Shown: positions 14,410-22,084 of the stretch, piece after piece
Numbering within the stretch: the first letter of the stretch is position 1
Layout of the letters: each line of letters opens with the position of its first letter
Source of the DNA: a virus
DNA length: 60,514 bases
Direction: 5' to 3' (one strand)
Virus record (IMG/VR): IMGVR_UViG_3300031951_000164
Span: 1 to 60,514 of that record
Notes under the pieces: model-generated
The model's database searches: none
The model's input: only the letters and a program-made list of their open reading frames with translations
What the model was told of the DNA's origin: nothing
Made by a program: the position numbers and the translations under genes

Positions 14410-14929
14410 TGGCAGACTCCACAATGGCGCTCTGCTCACGAATCCATTTCTGTAAAGATTTCAGCTGTTCTTTGGTTTCGTGGCAGGTTCCGTAGTTTTC
14501 GACGATTCCTCCGAGGGCTTCAGAGGTGTTAATTCCGCTGGGGGTTCCATCAGCAGCGGAGGTGGTGTCGGCATGTAAACCCTTTGCACTGGAGTTGTGG
14601 ATGTGCACCCAACCGCTAGGAAGATCACACACAGTATGAATAGGGATTTCGTCAATGACACTAACATTCCTTTCTCTCCATTTTGTTATATAAACTTTCT
14701 TTTCGACATACTCCGTTATGATTTGAATGTCTACTTTGTTCTTCTTGATCAGCAGCTCGTTGTACTTCTTTTCACTATCTGCGAGGAACTTAGATTTCTC
14801 GAGTTCATATTTATTCTCAGCATGCGCGTATCCCTTAACATACGAAAATCCAGCAACGGCTGCAACGAGAAGAGCCATTGCAAGGATCCTATACGGGAGT
14901 GGTACTACTGAGCCGAGAAATGGTATCAT
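14399..14929 (-). CDS. Inner-membrane spanin (Rz-like)
   Basis: A 176-residue protein with an N-terminal membrane anchor (about residues 12-32, LAMALLVAAVAGFSYVKGY), then a charged coiled-coil periplasmic segment (ENKYELEKSKFLADSEKKY). This is the layout of Rz-type i-spanins, which pair with an outer-membrane lipoprotein to fuse the two membranes in the last step of lysis. The matching lipoprotein gene is nested inside it in another frame (14461-14667), the classical Rz/Rz1 arrangement. It overlaps the holin-like gene upstream (ATGA). Confidence 0.75.
   Translation of the reverse strand: MIPFLGSVVPLPYRILAMALLVAAVAGFSYVKGYAHAENKYELEKSKFLADSEKKYNELLIKKNKVDIQIITEYVEKKVYITKWRERNVSVIDEIPIHTVCDLPSGWVHIHNSSAKGLHADTTSAADGTPSGINTSEALGGIVENYGTCHETKEQLKSLQKWIREQSAIVESANAN
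14461..14667 (-). CDS. Outer-membrane spanin lipoprotein (Rz1-like), nested
   Basis: A 68-residue lipoprotein wholly inside the inner-spanin gene in a different frame. The signal peptide MLVSLTKSLFILCVIF ends in the lipobox LAVGC with lipidated Cys21, and the mature part is proline-rich (VYMPTPPPLLMEPPAEL), as in Rz1. A good ribosome site, GGAGAGAAAGG, precedes the ATG. Nesting, lipobox and proline content together make this a confident o-spanin; it would contact the i-spanin across the periplasm. It implies a Gram-negative host. Confidence 0.85.
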   Translation of the reverse strand: MLVSLTKSLFILCVIFLAVGCTSTTPVQRVYMPTPPPLLMEPPAELTPLKPSEESSKTTEPATKPKNS

Positions 14930-15159
14930 TGTTTATCCTCAGGTTCCGTTTTTCCTTTTAAACCAAGGGCTGCTCCACCAGCGGCAAGCAGAGTTGACAG
15001 ACCAGTGCCATAAGCAATATAGTCTGTGGGTTTGTCCATGTAAAGACCAAGAAAAGCGAACACAATAAAACTTAATACAGACATGAACCAAATAATTCGA
15101 CCAACGTCAAGGCTTCTGTTATCCTTACCTGTGAATAGAGTTATCCATAGGCTTCTCAT
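14926..15159 (-). CDS. Holin-like two-helix membrane protein
   Basis: A 77-residue protein with two predicted membrane helices (about 22-41 and 48-67, separated by MDKPTDY) and a charged C-terminal tail. Size, topology and position directly upstream of a spanin pair point to a class II holin. It differs from the T4 T holin, which has one membrane segment and a large periplasmic domain. An alternative is an antiholin. No endolysin gene is visible in this window, so the cassette must be completed elsewhere. Confidence 0.6.
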   Translation of the reverse strand: MRSLWITLFTGKDNRSLDVGRIIWFMSVLSFIVFAFLGLYMDKPTDYIAYGTGLSTLLAAGGAALGLKGKTEPEDKQ

Positions 15160-15845
15160 ACTGGCTTCTTCCTCCTAAGCATGTTCATCTTTTTCTTTAG
15201 TTGCGCTGCATAATTCGTTGTCGGATCAGTAATCGTCGGAACAGCGCCGCCAGCAACAGAAACAGCAGGAGCTTCCTCTTTGTTTAGCCTTGCAGTTATT
15301 TTTCCCATAATTCTATCTTGTTGGTTTCTCTTAGTTCCAAAATATGGGTGCTTGCCGTATAACTGTTGGTTCTTTATAGAACCTTTAAGCGTTCTCAGCT
15401 GTCGCTCGCGCTTTTGCGATAATTCTTCATAAACGGAAGAAGATTCTGGTATTGTTCTGTTTCCAAATTTATTGTCTACGGCAGCTTTAAAATAAGATGT
15501 GCCGCTGAGTTTAGCCTTCAGCGACTTGGTTTTAGCCTCTGATGATTTTATTTGCTGTTTCAGCTTTTCTTTTCTTTGCCTTTCTTTTTTCACGCGATCA
15601 ACCGCACCTCCTGGTCTGGTTGCTGCCCTGTATCCCAGTGCCCCAGCTGCTGCACCTAATGCCAATGTCCCCAGCAATTCATTGAGCTTCTTTTTCGGTC
15701 TATCGTGCATTCCTGTTGGGGCTGTAGTCAACTCATGAGAAACGTGTGGCTCGCGCCGATGAGTTGCGGCGTGTCTGCTAGGATATTTCTTCCCAGATCC
15801 CAACCTTATTGACTGTTCTCTTAGTTCTCTAAAGCTCTTAGGCAT
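15156..15845 (-). CDS. Basic head-block protein with possible CTS, 229 aa
   Basis: The protein starts MPKSFRELREQSIRLGS, a looser version of the capsid-targeting peptide. A hydrophobic Gly/Ala helix (LLGTLALGAAAGALGYRAA, about 58-76) is followed by a strongly basic coiled-coil region (DRVKKERQRKEKLKQQ) and further lysine/arginine segments to the end (LKKKMNMLRRKKPV). The mix of one membrane-like helix and basic helices suits a protein ejected with DNA or a core protein. It overlaps its neighbours by a few bases on both sides. No family recognised. Confidence 0.6.
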   Translation of the reverse strand: MPKSFRELREQSIRLGSGKKYPSRHAATHRREPHVSHELTTAPTGMHDRPKKKLNELLGTLALGAAAGALGYRAATRPGGAVDRVKKERQRKEKLKQQIKSSEAKTKSLKAKLSGTSYFKAAVDNKFGNRTIPESSSVYEELSQKRERQLRTLKGSIKNQQLYGKHPYFGTKRNQQDRIMGKITARLNKEEAPAVSVAGGAVPTITDPTTNYAAQLKKKMNMLRRKKPV

Positions 15846-16213
15846 TTAACTATTTCCTCGTCTAGAGATATTTCTGATGACAGTATATCTACACCATCTA
15901 TTCCATATACTGCATCAGGCATAAAATTCAACAATATCAAAAAAGGTTTTAGCAACGGGTAGTGTTCTTCTTTTAGGTGAAAGAACAGCAATCTCGTGGC
16001 TCCTTCTGATCCGAACACATTATATACAATAACGATATGGTTCAGAATCAGTCTAGTATTCAACTCCGAATTGTTCAGATACTTTGTAAACAACTTCTTC
16101 AACAAATAGATTCGACTATAATCCTCATGAAATTCTGACATGACGCAATTTGGTGTATCATAACACTTAATTGCATACATCAGCAAGTTTTCATCATTTA
16201 GATTACCAAACAT
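15821..16213 (-). CDS. Conserved T4-like protein, 130 aa
   Basis: A 130-residue, mostly helical protein starting MFGNLNDENLLMYAIKCYD with LILNHIVIVYNVFGSEGATRLLFF in the middle; I recognise this pattern as a conserved protein of unknown function in cyanophage-type myoviruses, usually near structural genes. The ATG at 16213 overlaps the upstream stop as TGATG; an earlier TTG is possible but less likely. It has no capsid-targeting peptide or catalytic motif. The location in the head block suggests a role in assembly. Confidence 0.65.
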   Translation of the reverse strand: MFGNLNDENLLMYAIKCYDTPNCVMSEFHEDYSRIYLLKKLFTKYLNNSELNTRLILNHIVIVYNVFGSEGATRLLFFHLKEEHYPLLKPFLILLNFMPDAVYGIDGVDILSSEISLDEEIVKCLRALEN

Positions 16214-16581
16214 CAATCGTCAGCCGAATGTCTCACTCTCGTTAGGAAATCACTATCAGAAGACCCTTCAGTATATTCCAAAACGTCAATTCCACCTTGT
16301 ATTTCGATGATGTCTTCTTGTTGAAGAATCTGAGCAAACATGGAATATCCAACAGGCTCCTCGTCTATTACCACATACAGAAAGAGGTCGTCTTCGCCCT
16401 CTATTTTGTATATTGTGTCTTCATCAACACTCAGTCCGCCAGGAAACTGTATTTCGTGATCCGTGAAGATCGAATGCAGTATAGTTTCAATGGCGTCGAC
16501 TGAGCTAAAGTGTCTGTGAGAAAGCTCATCCAATTTTTCGTTTATGATTTCTATTGTAGCATAATCTACTTCTTCGTTCAT
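16213..16581 (-). CDS. Acidic hypothetical protein, 122 aa
   Basis: A 122-residue strongly acidic protein (MNEEVDYATIEIINEKLDEL) that looks alpha/beta, with strands ETILHSIF, IYKIEGEDDLFLYVVIDEE and helices between them. It overlaps the long basic polyprotein gene upstream (ATGA) and the 130-aa gene downstream (TGATG), so it is co-translated with both. Its acidity, opposite to that of the surrounding basic proteins, could mean a chaperone or scaffold role, but this is only inference. Family not recognised. Confidence 0.6.
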   Translation of the reverse strand: MNEEVDYATIEIINEKLDELSHRHFSSVDAIETILHSIFTDHEIQFPGGLSVDEDTIYKIEGEDDLFLYVVIDEEPVGYSMFAQILQQEDIIEIQGGIDVLEYTEGSSDSDFLTRVRHSADD

Positions 16582-18770
16582 ATTCCCCTCACTCCGCCTC
16601 TATTGGCGTCTAAACTAATTACAGGATCAATTTCTATTTTAGCAGCACGGCTACCAGTTGCAGTTTTCCCGTTGGCTTGATTTGTTCCCTGCTTGTCGAC
16701 TGCTTTGCGAATCACTTCACGAATAATATTTCTTGTTTCGCTGACAGTCTTGGCTTTGGTATCAGGATTCATTTTGCTAACGAGCTTCTCAACGCCAGCT
16801 TTCGGTTGCTGTATGGGAGCAGCTTCCGAGAGGTTTCTATACTTCCACTTGCCGTCTTCATGATCGGCAATCGCAAGCGTCTTGCCTGTCTCATGGTGAA
16901 TCATATGAAGGGAAACTTTCTTGCCCGTCTTCTTGGCTATGTTCGCCGCATGTCTGCCCGCATCTTGCGCACCCTTCTCGCCCGCGCCCATACGATCACC
17001 AGCCTTGTAGTGCCGCCCATCTACATGGATCTGAGTGTGATAGCCTTGATAATCACGGCTCTTGCTTCTCTCTTCATGTTCTTTGGCTCTTGACATAGCC
17101 ACATGATGAGGAACACCCTGCGCTCTCAGGTCTTTGTATACATCCTCACCAGTTGCTTCTTCCAACTTCGCCTTCGACTTCTTCTTGGTCACAAGCAATC
17201 CAGCTTTGTTGCGTTTTGCATTTCCACCAGCCTTCTTTATTCTTGCGATAAGCTGTTTGGTTGCATCCCTACCAACAGATTCTTTAACTGGATGCACTCT
17301 CTTCGCAATCACTCTAGCGATTTGTCTGTCCTTTTCTTTTTCATCATCAGAGAGACCGCCATACGCACCAGTCAACTTAGAGCGTCTTTCTTTTTGCTCT
17401 GGGCTTTGGTTTGTGCTGGTTAAAGCGTGGTGAGACCAACCGCGAGACTTCCCACCATAATCAGCCGGAGATCCATGAATGGCTTTTGATATGGTTTCGA
17501 TGTGCTCAGGATCGTGTGGGTTTCCGCCAGCCTTTTTGATTGCTCTGGCAGCACGCAATCCAGCAACTGCGGAAGAGCGAGTTGCACCAGCACCAAAATT
17601 AGTCTTTGGATCTACAGAAGGATCATGTGGACCATATGATGGATTTGCTGCATGACTTGCTGCAGTTATTTTATATGCGAGACCTTTGGGATTTGAAGAT
17701 TTCATTTCATCCATCTGGTCGGATTCTTCATTCACAGAATGAATGAACGACAGGTCTTTATGAACTTTATATCCAGCGTTTCTATAATGCTTCTCTGCCG
17801 TCTCTATAGCCTTTTGTTGACTTGATGCGTTTACGTTGACTCTTACGTCTTTCTTATCACCACTCGCTACATCACGATGAGATATTGTCAAGCCAACCTT
17901 ATATCTTTTTCTACCGACAGCTTCTTCCTTCATCGTATCGCAATCGCACTGACCAGGAGTGTCTTTCTTGTACCTCTTGGTCAGCTTCGTGGTTCCCCAC
18001 TCTCTGTCCTTTGGTTCATTGCTTTCTTCTTTTACATGAATCATTCTTTTCTTCTTCCCCTTGGTGTGGTCAATTATGGAGAGATGTTTTCCAGACTTCA
18101 CCTCTCCGCTTGAAACTTCCCAATGACCATCCTTGATTTTTTGCATAACATGTTTCATGGAATGAGCTGGAAGACCGTAGTTCTCTTTTTCTTCCTTAAT
18201 TTCTTTAGCACTCCAATTGGTACTTCCAAGACCGCTTGAATTCATAAGTTCAGCTGCATGTTGAGAACTTTTAGCTTTTTTGATAATATTTGCAACAAGC
18301 CTTTCTCTTTCGGAATTGCTTCCGTTGTGCTTATATGCATGTTGCGCGGGGCTTATATTGACCCCAGCATGACTGGCAAAAACATGACCTTTGGGGGTTC
18401 GGTATATATGATGAACATTTCCTAAAGAGTCTTTTAATGTTATATGAAGTTTCTCAACTTCTTCCTTAACGTATGCGTGTACGGATATTTTGTCGGCGTC
18501 ATATCCCTTACTCTTAAGGCGTCTTCGATGTTCCCCTGCATGAGCAATTGCTTCTTCATATGAATCGTGTTTGGAAACATCACGCCCGTTGTTCAGAACT
18601 CGGTAATGTGAGACATCGTGTTTGGTTCTATGGGAAAGCGGAATTTCTCTTTCCTCATTGGCAGGAACACAATTCGGAACCTTTCTTCCATTCTTCATCT
18701 TCATGCCGACAGCTGTATAGCCTTTCCAGCATGCTTTCTTCAGACCACCAGTGGGTTCTTTGACTGCCAT
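16578..18770 (-). CDS. Modular, protease-site-rich head polyprotein, 730 aa
   Basis: A 730-residue, highly basic, His- and Gly-rich protein built of separable modules. The N-terminal module (GGLKKACWKGYTAVGMKMKN, about 8-36) is a small cysteine-containing unit I recall from other T4-like phages. Later modules are separated by acidic linkers that contain E-E or [IL]-x-E: VKEEVE (101), IKEEKE (191), KEEA (281), VNEESDQMDE (346-355), KLEEA (535), NLSEA (646). These fit cleavage by the gp21 prohead protease. Module 355-500 has a repeated Gly/His pattern and the segment 574-648 resembles a small alpha/beta domain. I infer an internal-head polyprotein processed during maturation. It lies next to the Dps-bearing polyprotein, and no enzyme domain is certain. 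Confidence 0.65.
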   Translation of the reverse strand: MAVKEPTGGLKKACWKGYTAVGMKMKNGRKVPNCVPANEEREIPLSHRTKHDVSHYRVLNNGRDVSKHDSYEEAIAHAGEHRRRLKSKGYDADKISVHAYVKEEVEKLHITLKDSLGNVHHIYRTPKGHVFASHAGVNISPAQHAYKHNGSNSERERLVANIIKKAKSSQHAAELMNSSGLGSTNWSAKEIKEEKENYGLPAHSMKHVMQKIKDGHWEVSSGEVKSGKHLSIIDHTKGKKKRMIHVKEESNEPKDREWGTTKLTKRYKKDTPGQCDCDTMKEEAVGRKRYKVGLTISHRDVASGDKKDVRVNVNASSQQKAIETAEKHYRNAGYKVHKDLSFIHSVNEESDQMDEMKSSNPKGLAYKITAASHAANPSYGPHDPSVDPKTNFGAGATRSSAVAGLRAARAIKKAGGNPHDPEHIETISKAIHGSPADYGGKSRGWSHHALTSTNQSPEQKERRSKLTGAYGGLSDDEKEKDRQIARVIAKRVHPVKESVGRDATKQLIARIKKAGGNAKRNKAGLLVTKKKSKAKLEEATGEDVYKDLRAQGVPHHVAMSRAKEHEERSKSRDYQGYHTQIHVDGRHYKAGDRMGAGEKGAQDAGRHAANIAKKTGKKVSLHMIHHETGKTLAIADHEDGKWKYRNLSEAAPIQQPKAGVEKLVSKMNPDTKAKTVSETRNIIREVIRKAVDKQGTNQANGKTATGSRAAKIEIDPVISLDANRGGVRGI

Positions 18771-18771
18771 C

Positions 18772-21024
18772 TTATGCTCCTTTTGACACCGACTTGATCA
18801 TCCAGCCCAGTTTCTTGTGAGCATCGATCTTGTCTTGGAGGAAGTTTGAGAGACCAATCTCACCAGCAGCCTCTGCTACTTTGTAGCCATTCGTCAGACC
18901 AGCAAGAATCTTGCTATTGTCAGCAAGCAGAGAACCGAACATCTCGGCTGGAGTTTGTACTGACGAATCGTCAATAGAAGTAGATCCCTTGAGTTCGGTC
19001 AGCGAACGCGGAGCATACTCGCCCAGAGCACGAATCTCTTCGGCGATTGGATCAATCGTATCGAACAGCTGCTCATAGACATCGCCAAAAAACTTGTGAT
19101 ACTCAGGGAAGTTGGCTCCTTCGACATTCCAGTGGAACGTGTGCGCCTTGAAGTACATATGGAACGCATCAGCAAGGATAGCCTTCATCGCAGCAGAAAG
19201 AGCTGGTGTTGCTTCTTCTGCCAGATAGCTTTCTTTCATCATCTTCGACTTCTTACGAAGAAGTTTGAAGTCATGAGCATCAATCTTGCCATTCTCGTTG
19301 GCATCAATTCTACGCTGCCTGCCGAGCAGACGCTCGGCGATATGGCTGGTTTCTTCTTCCATCTTATCAGACTTAGAGGGTATGCTTACGCCAGCCCATT
19401 TAGCTTGTCTAGCTCTTCTCTGTTCAATTCTTTCTTGGGCATCTTTAAATGCTTTGGCTAGTTTTGGGTCAGCACGAAGCATCCAGCCTGGTTTGTGGTT
19501 CCCTTTGCCCATATATGGGGCTTCGTCAATCTGCTCGACTTCTTCATTTGTTTTCTTTTTGCCAATCCTACTAGCACGCTCGGCTCTGAGCATTGCAAGC
19601 TGATCGTGCGTTACTCTATGAGGCATATTTGGGTTTTTCTGTTTAAATTCTTCCCAACCAGCTATCCTCTTTTCAATTTCAGCATTTGTCATAGATGCAA
19701 TATGTTTTGCAGCATCGTATTTTTTGCCGTAGTTGCCACCTTCATCAATCTGCTCGACTTCTTCTTTCTTTAACTTTTTATCCCAAGCCTTATCCGTCTT
19801 GATATTATATTCTTTTCCACCAGGACCAATATCTGCAATTTTATAACCTATAGGCTCATTTGTTTTGACTACAACTTTTTTCTTAGCTTCTTCTGGAAGG
19901 TTCGGTTTGGGTTGCTTATTCGCTAAGTTGCCCCGTATTCTTCCCTTCAGAGAAGTATTGGACGCTTTCGTTGTCTTGCCAGTCTTAGCAACAACCTGAG
20001 CTTTTTTTCTATTTTCTAATGAAGAATGATTGTATTCGCCGCCTGTGTCACCACGCTTATCAGACGTTGCTCTCATTCCACCAGTTGATCTAGGGCTACG
20101 GTCCCAGTCGTGGTCGGGGTCAGGTTTGGCAGCACTTGAACTTCTCCACTTGGCTTTCTCTGCAATCTGCTCGGCTTCTTCTGGAAGATGCGAACCATAT
20201 CCTCTGGAGTTCTTCAGATCTGCTATTCTAGCTCTTGCATCAGCTTTTCTGTCTCCAGTCTGCTTCGGACCAGTGTCTGCTTTTTGAATCTTTCTTCCAG
20301 CAGCAACGCGATCTGCTACTGCACGCTGAGAAAGTGGAGCGGCTCCTGGCTTATGTCCACCGCCAGCTTTAAATTGTAGTGACTTTGCTTTCATTCTGTT
20401 TACCATACCAACCATGCCACGCTCATCAATCTGCTGAAATTCTTCGTACATATATCTGTCTAATATATCCAAAGCATGTTTTGGAATCTTTTGTCCTTTA
20501 TGAGAATTTTTACCTTCGTCCGCACTAGCTCCAGCGGCACGGAGATCCATTCCCTTTTGCTTTGCCTGCTTAAGAGCCTCTTCTGCTTTGTCTGCGTGAT
20601 GCTTCGGTACCTCGATTTCACCAGCCTCCTCTCTCGACCCGCCATAATTTGCTTCGACGGTGCCATGCATGAATTCATGAAGATGCGGACGGGCATTTAT
20701 TTTCACATGCTCTTCTTGGGCTTCAAAAATATTGCGCCCTTCGTCAAGTTTTTCCCACTTGTCTGTATATACATGTTTTTCACCAGTCGCATTATGAGTG
20801 AGAACAGCCTCATGTCCTTCTGGGAATTTACCTGAATCCTCTAATTTGTTTATATGGGCAGCAGCTTCGGCTTTTGATGCAAAACTTCCTAGCTTTTTCT
20901 TTCTGTCGTCCTTCTCGGGATGAACTGCATGAAGAGTGTAGCTTTCGCTCAATGTTTGCTCCATCACCTTTCTCGCGGCTTCAGCAACTGCCTTGTTGAT
21001 TTTGTCGTTGAATGGATTGTTCAT
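18772..21024 (-). CDS. Head polyprotein ending in a Dps-type ferritin domain, 750 aa
   Basis: A 750-residue modular protein with eight or so [IL]-x-E sites that divide it: LSE 25-27, LDE 93-95, QIDE 198-201, QIAE 286-289, QIDE 425-428, QIDE 498-501, HIAE 561-564, YLAE 600-603. Most are preceded by EEVEQ or EEAEQ. The intermediate modules are basic and disordered-looking. Residues 574-585 (DANENGKIDAHD) form an EF-hand/dockerin-type calcium loop. From about 604 to the end is a Dps domain: HTFHWNVEG (His628, His631), His643, and DPIAEE (Asp658, Glu662) match the ferroxidase residues of Dps. Dps protects DNA from iron and peroxide. I infer cleavage by gp21 and retention of the Dps part with the genome. 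Confidence 0.78.
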   Translation of the reverse strand: MNNPFNDKINKAVAEAARKVMEQTLSESYTLHAVHPEKDDRKKKLGSFASKAEAAAHINKLEDSGKFPEGHEAVLTHNATGEKHVYTDKWEKLDEGRNIFEAQEEHVKINARPHLHEFMHGTVEANYGGSREEAGEIEVPKHHADKAEEALKQAKQKGMDLRAAGASADEGKNSHKGQKIPKHALDILDRYMYEEFQQIDERGMVGMVNRMKAKSLQFKAGGGHKPGAAPLSQRAVADRVAAGRKIQKADTGPKQTGDRKADARARIADLKNSRGYGSHLPEEAEQIAEKAKWRSSSAAKPDPDHDWDRSPRSTGGMRATSDKRGDTGGEYNHSSLENRKKAQVVAKTGKTTKASNTSLKGRIRGNLANKQPKPNLPEEAKKKVVVKTNEPIGYKIADIGPGGKEYNIKTDKAWDKKLKKEEVEQIDEGGNYGKKYDAAKHIASMTNAEIEKRIAGWEEFKQKNPNMPHRVTHDQLAMLRAERASRIGKKKTNEEVEQIDEAPYMGKGNHKPGWMLRADPKLAKAFKDAQERIEQRRARQAKWAGVSIPSKSDKMEEETSHIAERLLGRQRRIDANENGKIDAHDFKLLRKKSKMMKESYLAEEATPALSAAMKAILADAFHMYFKAHTFHWNVEGANFPEYHKFFGDVYEQLFDTIDPIAEEIRALGEYAPRSLTELKGSTSIDDSSVQTPAEMFGSLLADNSKILAGLTNGYKVAEAAGEIGLSNFLQDKIDAHKKLGWMIKSVSKGA

Positions 21025-22046
21025 TTAGATGTCTCCGTTATTTTTCTGAAGTTAGAGAAAGATTTCTTTTCGGCAACTGAGTATGCGGTGAGTCCAATCC
21101 CACCAGAAGGAACAGCACCTATTCTGGAGTCAAAGTATTTACCAGGATTCACGGCTGGCTTTTTGTGGACTTTTTTGCCCTTGCTTGTGTCTGCCTCGGC
21201 TTCTTTGGCTTCGGCGGCGACGACTCGCTCGGCTCTGTTGTCGGAAGACTTGGGGATTCCTCCTTCTCTCGGGTCGTTTTGGATCGCTCCTTTCTTAATG
21301 GCTCCTCTAGCGGCTCTGCCCAAAACAGCTTTTTCAGTAACTGTAGAATCTTCATTGCTTTCTCCGATGATTTCCTCAAAGAGTTGATTGATGTTTGTTG
21401 TGTCTATTTTGCCGCTCTCGACCAGCCATTTGATTGATGATGGATTGGTTGGAGCTGATGAGATGAAATTGGAAACTCCCTCAAAGAGTTCCTCAGTCCA
21501 GCCGATGATTTCCTTTCTGACCTTTTCATTCGCACGCTTGAAGTCGCGTGAGTTATCGAACAGGAAAAAGCTAGAGAAATCCTCAGAGAACGTTTTCATG
21601 TTCTTGATTGCTGAATTATACTTCATCAGTCTGGTTTGCTCAGAGAAGGTTTTGGCTCCGCTAGAAATGCGTACATCATTCCTTCTCTTTGACTCAGAGT
21701 TTTCCGTATAGACGAACACCATGGAAGTATCATATCCCATGTGCTCAAGAACTGTACGGCAAACGTTGATTTTGTTGTAGTCGTCTGCATTGCCATTGAT
21801 GAAGATGGAACGAAATGTGTCCAGTTCTCTCAATGAAGATTTTTCGACGATTGTCTTGTGTAATTTGTCGAGGCTAATCTCAGCCATTCCTGACTCTTGT
21901 AGCCCCGACTTGATAAGAATGTCTTTTCCACTGCCAGGTCCTCCCACAAGAAAGAGAGCCTTGAAGTGTTTCTGCGTGGACTCTAAAGACAATGCGCTTT
22001 TTGGCGCATGATTGATTTGTTTGAGCTGTCGTTCTTTTGTTTTCAT
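21021..22046 (-). CDS. P-loop kinase-like protein of the head block
   Basis: A start at the ATG at 22046 (MKTKERQLKQINH) is chosen because GGGA lies just upstream; the frame also opens at a GTG at 22058. The 341-residue protein has a P-loop, FLVGGPGSGKD (residues 32-42), and then a helical kinase-like region with VFVYTENSESKRRND, like zeta-toxin or polynucleotide-kinase relatives. The C-terminal third is basic and ends with GKYFDSRIGAVPSGGIGLTAY, a tail I recall as conserved in T4-like phages. Expressed behind a TATAAATA late promoter, it is therefore a late gene, possibly a packaged kinase. The phosphate acceptor is unknown. Confidence 0.7.
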   Translation of the reverse strand: MKTKERQLKQINHAPKSALSLESTQKHFKALFLVGGPGSGKDILIKSGLQESGMAEISLDKLHKTIVEKSSLRELDTFRSIFINGNADDYNKINVCRTVLEHMGYDTSMVFVYTENSESKRRNDVRISSGAKTFSEQTRLMKYNSAIKNMKTFSEDFSSFFLFDNSRDFKRANEKVRKEIIGWTEELFEGVSNFISSAPTNPSSIKWLVESGKIDTTNINQLFEEIIGESNEDSTVTEKAVLGRAARGAIKKGAIQNDPREGGIPKSSDNRAERVVAAEAKEAEADTSKGKKVHKKPAVNPGKYFDSRIGAVPSGGIGLTAYSVAEKKSFSNFRKITETSK

Positions 22047-22076
22047 ATATTCCCACACTTTGGGGTTATTTTGGAG

Positions 22077-22084
22077 TATTTATA
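22077..22084 (-). promoter_or_regulatory. Late promoter TATAAATA
   Basis: Perfect T4-type late promoter on the minus strand, about 30 bases before the start of the P-loop gene, so it drives that gene and the two polyproteins. Late promoters of this kind are read by the gp55 sigma factor with gp33 and the gp45 clamp. Confidence 0.8.
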
